A DNA stretch of 64,000 nt from Ctena decussata (taxonomy: Eukaryota; Mollusca; Bivalvia; Lucinida; Lucinidae): contig OZ022513.1 of the NCBI GenBank assembly GCA_963989385.1, positions 18,087,928 to 18,151,927 on the forward strand, given 5' to 3'. The translations under genes were made by a program, and so were the position numbers. Under the pieces are notes generated by a model, which worked only from the letters and a program-made list of their open reading frames with translations, was not told the DNA's origin and ran no database searches. Below, in pieces: positions 23,583 to 35,500 of the stretch. Within the stretch, counting starts at the first letter, position 1. Each line of letters starts with the position of its first letter.

Positions 23583-26500
23583 CTGTAAAAAGAAAATTAT
23601 TAAATGTCATAGCTTATCTGGCAGTCAAATGGTGTTCTTGTGTCTATATAGCGACCCTAAATATCTAAATAAGTCTTATGAAATTCTGCTTTGAAACTGA
23701 TTTCCCTCTAAACCAATTCATAAACTTTTAATAAGAAGGAAATGGATCTATAAATTTCAAACATATATAGGAAGGGAAAAACTCCTGTCTTATAACCACT
23801 GAAGAAATACCATAAATCCAGAGCTCTAGATAAGACGGCGTATTTGATGATAATTAAGGATAATTTTTCTTATTTCTCATCGAAACCATATGTTGTGACC
23901 CCTCATCTGAACCGTCTCATCGAGACGGTTCAGATGAGGGGTCACAACATATGTTTTTATGCAGAATTAACAAAAATTATCCCTAATTATCACCAAATAC
24001 GCCCTCTTATCTAGAGCTCTGATAAATCTCACCAGAACATTTACATGTAACCTGGACATTTCACGGACATAATAATCAGATGTAACATGGATGTTTCAGA
24101 CATAACACTTATATGCAGCATGGAAAGTCCATGGACATAACAATTAGAAGTGAAATGGACATAACTAGATGTAACATGGACATCTGATGGACCTGGCAAT
24201 CACATGCAACATGCATATTTCATGGACATAACAATTAGATATAACATTGCCATTTGAAGGGTAAATCTCCCCAAAACTAAATAGTCTGAAAACAAGCCTA
24301 AGATTTCCTTGTCTAGGCCTCAATCCCACCAACCATTCGATTAATCCTTGGAATTATAAGTTTGATTTGTCTGAATGTAGCTGTTAGCTATCATAAAAGA
24401 GAGGAAAGGAGCATTCATTAGAGCTGGCGTATCGATAAGAAATACAGCTGACTGTAGTTATCTCAAACACTGGTATCTGAAAGAATCCTCCAGAGCTCTA
24501 GATAAGAGGGAGTATATGGTGATAATTAGGGATAATTTTTGTTAATCCTGCATAAAAACATATGTTGTGACCCCTCATCTGAACCGTCTCGATGAGACGG
24601 TTCAGACGAGGGGTCACAACATATGGTTTCGTTGAGAAATAAAAAAAATTATCCTTAATTATCATCAAATACTCCCTCTTATCTAGAGCTCTGATCCTCT
24701 TGTATCAGAGAATATAGTTTGAACTTATTTCAACAGCCCCCATAGCTCAGTGCCTTAAGAGCTGGCCTACTGATCTAGCAGTCCTGACATTGATTCTCGA
24801 AGGCAAAAACCGTAAACTGGATTGCACACAACTTTTCATAATCATCCTCCCATCATCCTGATATGACTGAAATACTGTTGAAAAGGATATAAAATCACAA
24901 GTCATCCATCTATCATTTGAACCAGGGCTACAGAAATTTTGAAATCGAAATCGGTCCAGATGGCCAATGACGTCATACGAATCCAAAATAGACACGAAAA
25001 CTAATGACTACACTGTGTATTCCACAATCCAAAAAAAGTCACGAAAACTAATGACTATACTGGAGCGCCGTTATAACACGGATGTCATCGCTGAAGTAGC
25101 CATTTAGTCCACATGTTCTTACTTAACGTGAAAAATGCGCTTTAAAGCGCAGAGACAGTCAGACCGAAAGTGAAAGTACACATGGCTGTACCATTCCGAC
25201 ATCCTCGCCGATCTTCATTAACGGAATTGACCGAAGTATTACGATTGACGTATTTTACTGTATTCGAGTTAATTCCCTTGAAATATGAATTTACTTGCAA
25301 AAAGATTCCTTCGGACGAAGAAAAAAAAAATTTTCTGCGCGAGAAATGACGTCGGCTGAAAAAAAAACCTGACCAGACTGCACATAATCAAGTCCGGTTT
25401 AAATTTTCTTTTTGCTAGTCAAATTCTTTCCTTATGCTATCTATGAAAGTATTCAATAGTCAGTAAACTTACGTTGCACATCCTTTTTCCGTGCATCGGC
25501 CCGTGTATGTGTGTATTACGAGTTGTGCAAAATCTTTGCCGCTGGCCAATATTGTGACACGTGCTAATTATCGAAGATTTCTAAAATTGAGTCAGTGTTC
25601 ACACCTTGGCAAGACAATCGACACTTTGTTTATCTGTGATAACTTTTGACAGCAAAGCATGATTATTGGATTAATAATATTACACCTGGCTAAAATCCAG
25701 GTAATTATGTCATCATACATCGCAAATCGTGTTTTTTCGGACCGAAAAAAAATGTGCCTTATGCCAACTGAATCGGTTTTGCGAACTCAAAATCGGTCCG
25801 GACCGACAAAAAATCGGATTTCTGTAGCCCTGATTTGAACATATTTCCTAGAGAAGGATATAAAATCGCAAGTCATCTATCTATCATTTGAACACATTTC
25901 CTAGTTTTCTTCATTTTAAATCCTGTTATCTCAAACTACTGATATCTCAAAGTAAATTTTCTGGGACCAGAAAATTTTCTTTAAGATATCAGTAGTTTGA
26001 CATGAATTATCATTTGAACAGATTTACTAGTTTTCTTCACTTAAAATCCTGTTATCTCAAACTACTGATATCTCAAAGTAAATTTTCTGGGACCAGAAAA
26101 TTTTCTTTGAGATATCAGTAGTTTGACATGAATTTGACTTTGAGCTATCAAGAGTGGACCATAATGCTGTATGACGATAATAATGGTTACCTTGACAACT
26201 CTATCTTTTCCTACTGTAAGTAATCTCTTTTTTGTTTCCTCTAAGAACATATGTGACACATTGTGTTTCACATCATGGAATGTGGCTAGAGGTGCTCGTC
26301 TAGAATAAACAAATAAACATGTCAACATCATTAAGTATTTTGACTTAAAAATTTGAAATTAGCCTTGTTTCTCTGTAATCCACCAAAACTACTGTAAAAA
26401 TTCTAAATATTTGGACACCAAAAATAATTACCATAATTGTGCTAAAATTGGAACAGTTTGAATTTACAGTGCAGTATTGTGTCCAAAAAATGCAAATGGG

Positions 26501-29500
26501 ATGGCAAATAGTGTAAACTCTGATCAGACTGCTCCTTGACGAGCAGTCTGATCTGGGTTTGCACTATTTGCTCAGACCTAATTGTCCAAATATATAGAGG
26601 CTTTATGGTACACAATAAACTCAATGTGCCAAACTGTTTTCCCAGGGCTGAGCAAAATGGACAGTCCTATGCCCAGAACAAGTTAAATTTTTGGCTAGGT
26701 GGAAAAAGTGAAAATCTCCCAGCTCTTATTGTTAAATGGGCTAAGAGCAAGATGAAAAATATATTTGCCCAGTTCTGTTTTTGTTTTGTTTTTTTCATGT
26801 GAATCCTTTGGATGCAATCTTTCTCATCTCTAACAACCATCATCAAACAACTGATGCAAATCATTCTTTTTCAAAAGGTCAGAAGCTCAGTCATAAAATT
26901 GTTAGGTAAGTGACCACTATAGAAAAAATTACAATAATTTATTTCGATGCAATATAAAATATATTATTCATGTGTCTCTTGAACAAGCAACATACCATTT
27001 TCATTTCTTCACCATATACAACAAGACCTGTCCGCGTACAGGATAGCTCAACTGCAGTGCATTGCCCATCACATAATAAAACTTTAACCAAAACATTCAA
27101 TCCTGACGCCGACGCGGACGCGAACGCTGACGCTGACGCCAGGGTGACAACAACAGCTCTTCCTGAACTTTTGTTCAGGCGAGCTAAAAACACCATTTTG
27201 GTTGTTTGACATCAAAGAAACAACCCATTTGGTTCTTGATGAGGCTGAATAAATGTCTTTATCATATGACGTTGCTGTTATTCAGTAGATAATGTTGTGT
27301 CATAAAAGTCGTATGACCACACATGTAATAACACTTTGGTGTGTACACGTAATGTCACTGAGAATGCCCGTTCCAACAATCCGTTTTCTTATTGAAATAA
27401 TGTTCATTTTAAGGGGTCATATGATAAACAGAATCGTACATTCCTGGTCATTTCATATGAAATATATGAAACTAGCCGAAGGCTCATTTCAAAAATTTCA
27501 TATGACCTGACCACTCGTGTAAGATCCTCTATTTATTCCACAAAAACAAATGAGCTGCAACACGAGAAAACCAACAATGTGGTTGTGCGCCCAGCACAGA
27601 CTCAGATCAGCCTGGGCATCCGCCCAGTCTGATCAGAGTCTTCGCTGTCTGCACGGAGGTAGCTTAGACCCTTAGCTACTCTTTGAGCACTTCACAAAGA
27701 TTCTGATCAAATTGGGCGAATGCCCAGGCTGATCTGAATCTGCGCTGGGTGAACAACCACATTGTTGGTTTTGTCATGTCGCGGCTCAATAACACTTACT
27801 CCTCATCTGTTATTTTCTCAAAACAATCATCACAGACTCTAACGTCATATTCATATCCCATTGCTGGTATAGTGGACTTTTTCCCACTACAGGTATCACA
27901 AACAGCCTTCCCGCACTTGCGGCAGTGGTGTTGTCGCTGTCCTAAAGTCTTCTCCTCCCACATCTTACGGACATTCCAAAAGAATGGTTTCTCACATTTT
28001 TGGCAGTGGTCATTCTCTTGCCATTCTGGAGTCTAGAAAATTAATGATGTATTTATTTGGCTATAAATAGGGTTTCCCATCTCTAGAAAGAGCCCAGTTT
28101 TCTAAATCAGGGGCGAGTTGCATAACGCTAGCGCTACGTAGCGCTCGCTAGCAATTGGCTATGCAACGGTATGTTACAAAAAAGCGCTTCGTAGCGCTAC
28201 GTGGCATCCCCGGAGCTGCCTCGAAAAGAGCTTTTTTTTGTAACATACCGTTGCATAGGCAAAGCGCTCGGCAGCGCTCTGTAGCGCTTTCTGTTTACAT
28301 GTGTTTTAAACGAGGCAAATTTCACTGTGCAACGCACTGCTAGAGAAAAGCGCCTTTTGAAAGCAAAATCGTTGCATAGCGTTGGCAAAGCGCTACAGAG
28401 TGCTCTTTTATAGTGCTTTCGTTAAGCAACTCTCGCCAGTATTGTGAAATTCTGCTACAAGGTGGGTTTTCCCTTGCAAACCAATCCCAAAAAATCTAGA
28501 TCTGTCTGTTAAGACAGATCTAGATTTTTGTGATTGTTTTCGCAGGGTTATTTTTCTCACTTAAAGACCATCCCAATAATCCAAATACATCTTTTAAGAT
28601 GGATCTAGATTTTTGCGACTGTTTTGGCAGGGATAAAGCTCCATCTTATGAGACAGCATTTCTACAATAACTTGCATCAAATGAAATGTACCGTCTTTAT
28701 TTGGTTATCAGATGAAAATTCCCCCCCCCCCCCCCCCCCCCACAAATCTAAATCCATCTTTTAAAAGGAATCAAGAGTATTGAGATTGTTTTGAAGGGGA
28801 TAAATCTCCATCTTATAACTAAAGAAATATAGTACATAACAATACATTAATGTGTTAGGGCTGAAATTAGGAATTTGAAGGTTTTTGTACAAGCACAATA
28901 TCTACCTTTTTTAAAGCTCTTTTTTAAGCTTTACAGTTTACTGACAGACACACATTAAAATAAATGCAAGTGAAAAGTGATAAAAGCTCATTGATGAAAT
29001 GGTTATAATATGGGCTGGGAGGGGGGTGGGGTTGGAGTGGCAGGGGGAATGACAAAAATAAGAGCTTTAGCAGGAATTTTGTCTTTTTTACATAATTTTA
29101 AGTAGGCCTAAAACGAACCAGGATTTTTCAGGAAATTTAGGGATCCCTGAAAATCCTCAGAGCTACAGATAAGAGGGGGTATTGAGGATAATTTGAAGAT
29201 ATTTTTTTTTATTTCTCAACAAAAACATATGTTGTGACCCCTCATTAGAACCGTCTCGACGAGACGGTTCTAATGATGGGTCACAAAATATGTTTTTATG
29301 GAGAAATATGGATAATTATCCCTAAATTATCTCTGTTACCCCTTCTTATCTGGAGCACTGATCCTGTAGCCCTTACCTCAACTCTTTTACAGTCCATACT
29401 CCATATGGCCATCATCTTGTCATCTCCTATTGATAATAATTGTTTAGTACCAGCTGAGTATGATAATGCCTGGATTTTATCACTGAAATGAAATTGTAAG

Positions 29501-32500
29501 AGGATCACTGCCTAGTGGCAGCATACATTTGAGATGTGCACCTAGCGAAGACTCTGATTACATGTACCTTGGCTATCTACCCAGTCTGATAAGAGTCTTT
29601 GCTGTTGGCATGGAGGTAGCTTAGACCCTTAGCTACCCATTAAGCACACAGCAAAGACTATGATCAGACTGGGCTAATGTCCAGGGTGATCTGAGTCTTT
29701 GCGTGGGGCATGTCACTTTGTTTGTTTTGTCCTGTTGTGGCTCAATTATTATTTCACAAGTTTCTGTACTTGCAGTGAATAAGTGACATATAATGTGTTC
29801 AAACGTGTTAAATTTCTGGTCTTTCTGGCACTACTATATAATAGCCATCAGCTTCTACAACTGATGGTGTAAGGTTCAATATTATACTCACTGCTTTAAA
29901 TTCTAACATGTTAAAGTTTTCCCCCACTGAACACATAGGAAGTGGTGTGTGAAAAATCACGTTGCTAATGTCGAGACATGCCAAATTTATGCTTTGATGT
30001 AAATGTGCTTCTGTTGACGTCCACCTCAAAAATAGTCCTTTGTTGTAATGAACTTGCATTTTCATTCTGTATCATGTTAGAAATGAAATAATATTTCCTT
30101 ACCCATGAGTTATCACTGACAAACATGTGTTGTTGGGCAGATACTAATATTAATTCACTTCGGCTTTGCCGACGTAAATTAATATTTTGTGATCTGCCCT
30201 CCAACAATCAGCTATTATTCAAGGGTAAAGAAAAATTTCTTAAATAACTAGAGCAAGTGAGCAGGGGCTCACGTATACCCCCGAACAGGGCCACCGCCTA
30301 ATGAAACTACTGCCAACTGAAACCAATCTTATACATGGTTTGAACCTAGAAGTAAACTTAGTCACCTATCAAATGGTTCCATCAAAGTATATTACAAATA
30401 TCAGCAAAGAGTACCAACTTAACACAAAACTTTGATGTAAACATATAAGTCTGTGCCCATGACCTAGTCATATATCAAAAGGCTTCACTGAAGGATGTTG
30501 GAAATATAAGCAAAGAATATAACTTAACACAAAACTTTAACACAAATACACAAGTCTGTGACCTTTACCTTTGGTAAGCAGCAGCATCCAGATGATGTAA
30601 ACTACTCTGTATGAACCTAAAAGTAACCCTAGTCAAATATCAAAAGGTTCCATCAAAGGATATAAGAAATATAAAAGAAGACTATAAACTTAACGCAAAC
30701 TTTAATGCAAATATTTAAGTCTTTGACCTTGACCTTAGGTCAGCAGCAGCATCCAGATGATGATAAGTATTCTGCTTGAACCTGTAAGTAAATCTAGGCA
30801 CATAACAACAGGCTTCATCAAAGGATATTGGAATCATAAGCAAAATTAAAAACTTTACACGAAACTTTAATGCAAATGTTAACGGGCGGATGCACGGACG
30901 GACGGACAGACAGACAAACGGACGGAAAGGCGAAAACTATATACCCCTCGACATACTTCGTATGTCGGGGGTATAAAAATGATATATTCATATTTTAGAA
31001 CTCCAGGTTTTTCGGACACTTTCAGAAAAGAGAACAATATTTTTGATTTTCTGTTTGCTTCCCTGGATTGCAAAACCCTTCCAAACGGTCTTTGCTTAAA
31101 GGAAAAGATTTGCTCCTATGGCACAATTTTTCCCCCTTAAAAATTGATCAGCATTGAGAAGGGAGACAAAAATGAAAATGTCAGAGTTGCTTCCCTTGAA
31201 AGTGTACTCATTCACCATTAAAATTTATCATAATATGAGCCGCGACATAACATAACCAACAATGTGGTTGTGGGCCCTGCGCACACTCGGATTAGCCTGG
31301 GCATCCGCCCAGTCTGATCAGATTCTTAGCTGTCCACATGGAGGTAGCTTAGTACCTTAGCTACTCTTTGAGCACTCAACAAAGGGTCAGATCAAACTGG
31401 GTGGATGCCCAGGCTGATCTGAGTCTGCGCTGGGCGCACAACCACATTGTTGGTTTTGTCGTGTCGCGGCTCAATTATAAATAATTCTAAGTACTGGGAC
31501 ATATCTTTCTATATACAGGAAACAGTTTAGATCTAGATCAGACTGCTCCTGTTGGTAAGACTTTTAATCTTTCTGACAGATTATCTAAGGAATGAATTTC
31601 ATTTTTCTGGTATTTATCGAAGTATAAACTACACTGGGTCGCGTACAAAGTAAGTGAACCCCAAAGGGGTTCATGTAAACTTTGCTAGAGACTCAACGTA
31701 GTTTATACTTCGACAACACCAGAGAAATTAAGTTCATTGCTTATATTAACATTCTTTTCTCCCTATTAATTGACCATGGATTTGGGTTAGGGCTGCAGCT
31801 GAAGCAGAAAAGAAAACATTTATATGCAGATTTTTGACTAACAGCGGAAGAGCGTCAACAACTTCAAAAGGTCTTCTACGTCCAATCAGATTGGAGAGAA
31901 CCATGGTGTATTTTGAGGTCACTTAACCTCATGAAATGTCCGAGAACTGATGTAGTTATTCAAGTATAAACTACATTAAGTTCTACTGGCTTACCATAGG
32001 GCTTTTCAATAAATGCACTGAGAATGTAAATATAACATAAAACCAAACTGTTCCATTTTTAGCAGAATTACGGTAAATTATTCTAGGTGTCCCAATTTTT
32101 AGAATTTTACGGCACCACTGGCAATTTTGAACCTGCTCAGAAGCAGATTCGAACCACCTTTATGCAGTCTCATCACACAGAAGATCATGAAAGACTTACT
32201 GGTGACCTTGAAGTTCGAATGCTGTTCCCTGTCTGCCTCCTATATCCCACACAATAATAGAATTGTCGTAACTACCAGAGAATAATAGACTTCTTTCTGC
32301 ATCCCATGCTAAACTTCGTACACTTCCTGTCAACAGAATTTTGTCCCTTTTTAGATGAGGACCCAGTTCTAGGGACATATGCAAACAGTGTAGACCCAAT
32401 TCAGATGCCACAAGATGCGGCATCTGATCAGAATCTACACTGTTTGCTAGCAGCAATTTCTATGCAAAATACAATAAAATAAAAAAAAAAATAACCAGAC

Positions 32501-35500
32501 ATCTCTAAAACTAGAAATGGACTCATCCAAAGAGTAAGGATGGACAAGTCCACTGGCCAAAAAAAGGGTAAGATATGTTGAGTGGACTATTCTTATAGTG
32601 GTGGCAACTGTTCTGAAAAATTTGCTGTCTAACTGAACCTGTTGCTATACATGTAATTTTGCTTTTATTAATATGTTGTTTTTTATGGGGTTTTCCAGAC
32701 CTTTCAAAAATATTTCACTTATATCAAGCCCTATGTTTCACAAAGGTGAAGACAAGCCAAAGCTTTACACTTGACATTTGGCAAGCATAATGAGGCATTC
32801 TCACTTGTACCCCAGCTGAGGCTCTAGCCCACAGTAACTAATTAACATTCCCAAATGGCAGTTTTTGTACAGTTATCCCCATTCTTATGCACTTTTATAT
32901 ATTTTCATTTTCTAAAGTGTATTACTTTGTATTTAAAGCAAGCCCCTCCCATAACGTAACACCAAACATCAGCCAATGAGAAGAGAGGTTTCATATTGAT
33001 GTTGGGTTAGCAACAGTATATAGCAGGATATACTGTCGAAAATTTTTGCCATTATCCAATCAGATGTCGCAATATATTTATAAGTGCATTATAATTTGCC
33101 CTTTATCTCAGTGAAAATATATGTTGAGACCCTTCATTAGAACCGTCTTGCCAAGACGGTTCTAATGAGGGGTCACAACATATATTTTCATGGAGGAATA
33201 AGGAAAATTATCCCTAAATTTCCCAGTTTCCCCCTTTTACCGGAAGCACTGGATACTCACCTGAATGCCCCTTTAAAGTTGTTATCAGGCTAAAATTGTG
33301 GTTGTCTATTTTAAGAACTGTAACTTGACCAGAGTAATCACCAACAAATACATATTTTGACTGTTCATCGAATCTGATCAGATGTTAAGGTTGTTAGTCA
33401 ATGAATACTGAGGATCAGAAAATATCTCCCACAGAGTTACTCCTTTCCCTTAATGTCTAGATCCCTTTTTAGCTGGGAATCTTCTTCCAGTAAGACTGCA
33501 TTTAGCCCCTAAGTTGTCTTCTTCGAAACATGGCAGTAATATAAACATGAGGGTGCATCCATTTACCCCAAAACACCTTTGTTTCTTAAAGGCCCGACAC
33601 TCTATCAGCATGAAATATATTTTATCATGAAAAGCTACCCCGCTGTAGTTTTGTTATTGTAATTGAATGTGATTAGCCAACTTGCAACAAATAAAACATC
33701 CTTCAGTTTCATATAAAGCGTGTTTGAAAAATGATTTGAGTCATTTCATTTAGCAACTAAATTAAACTCTATTTTCTATATCATAAACTTAAATAAAATG
33801 TTAAAACACAATGTACAGGTATGGAGCTCTGTTGTTGCCCCTTTTTTATATTTCATCACTTGACTGGGAACTAGGAAAGGAGACCTGTAATTTGTGGGCA
33901 TATTTGTTGTTAACTGAAAACATCTGCTGACTTCTTGATAGTTATATGACTCGATATATGCACTTCAGCCTATATTTCTTACCAAACATGAAGACTGATA
34001 TGCTTTTAATTATTCTTTATGTTTAGCCTTTTTTTTACCATCGGCAGGACAAAGAAGTTTTTGATTCTTTTGTTTCATAGAAGGATACTCTAGACATAAA
34101 CACCATGCTGAGGCCTGGTAGCCACCGAGCCGCCGACCCGTCTCTGAACAATGCCACTGGAAATACTTGTCCCTGCCACAACTTAGCACCCACTCACAAT
34201 TTAGGGAGAATGTGATACTAGTTACTCTGTTTTGATGTGCTAGTAAAAGAAAACAAAGACAACATTTCTACACTGATTGGATTTACATGAAAGGCTACCA
34301 AACATTACCACACCGTGTAGGCAGAATCAAAAACGCTCATGCAGTCGACGAACGCCGATCAAATGCCAAACTGATCAAATCCGCCCTGTCTGATAAGAGT
34401 CTTCCCTAGGTGCTTTAAGCGCAGCTAAGGCTCCAAGCTACCTTCATGGGGACAGTGAAGCGTCTGATCAGACTGGGCTAATGCCCAGGCTGGTCTGAGT
34501 CTGCACTGGGCGCACAACCACATTGTAGGTTTTCTCGTGTCAGGGCTCAATTTTTTTTTTTATTTGTCATGCTCTGTGACTTTTTTATACGAGTTTCATG
34601 CCCCTTTCTTGAATATCTGAAGACAAATTTATTCCTGTGAACTTCTTAAAATTCTTAGATCAAACACCTTGTAGTTGTTACTATCAAATCTAAATACAAG
34701 TACAGTATCAAAGTGTTAAACATGCCAAAATTTCAGGTATTACAGATAAATCAGTTACAGAGCTCTAGATAAGAGGGAGCATTTGGTGATAATTAAGGAT
34801 AAATTTTGTTATTTCTGAACAGAAAAACATATGTTGTGACCCCTCATCTGAACCGTCTTGTCGAGACCGGTCGGTTCAGATGAGGGGTCACAACATATGG
34901 TTTCAATGAGAAATAACAAAAATATTCCTTCAATTATCATCATACCCCTCTTATCTAAAGCTCTGAGTTACCTAGATAATCTCTGACAAGAGCCATTCTG
35001 TTGAAGTCTTCTGTGATAGTGAATTCCTGAAAATATATTTATGGAAACAGTGCTTAGCAAAAACTAGATTTCCACAAAATGTGCCGTCTCACATGTCTGG
35101 TCACATGTCACTGCCTGATCATGTCTCACGCGTCACTGCCTGGTCACATGTCACTGCCTGGTCACATGTCACTGCCTGGTCACATGTCACTGCCTGGTCA
35201 TGTCTCACATGTCACTGCCTGGTCACATGCCACTGCCTGGCCATGTCTCACATGGCACTGCCTGGTCATGTCTCACATGTCACTGCCTGCTCATGTCTCA
35301 CATGTCACTGCCTGGTCATCTCACATGTCACTGCCTGGTCACATGTCACTGCCTGGTCATGTCTCACATGTCACTGCCTGGTCACATGTCACAGCCTGGT
35401 CATGTCTCACATGTCACTGCCTGGTCACATGTCACTGCCTGGTCATGTCTCACATGTCACTGCCTCACATGTCACTGCCTGGTCACAAAATGGACTAAAT

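Noticed and set aside
33940..34060. Microexon between WDFY2 exons 5 and 6
   Set aside because: Looked for one because the first exon 5 donor gives TGA; the later donor GTATCC solves the frame without it.
35085..35487. CRISPR-like array or repeat protein
   Set aside because: No unique spacers, units directly abut, eukaryotic context; all frames open because the unit lacks stops.
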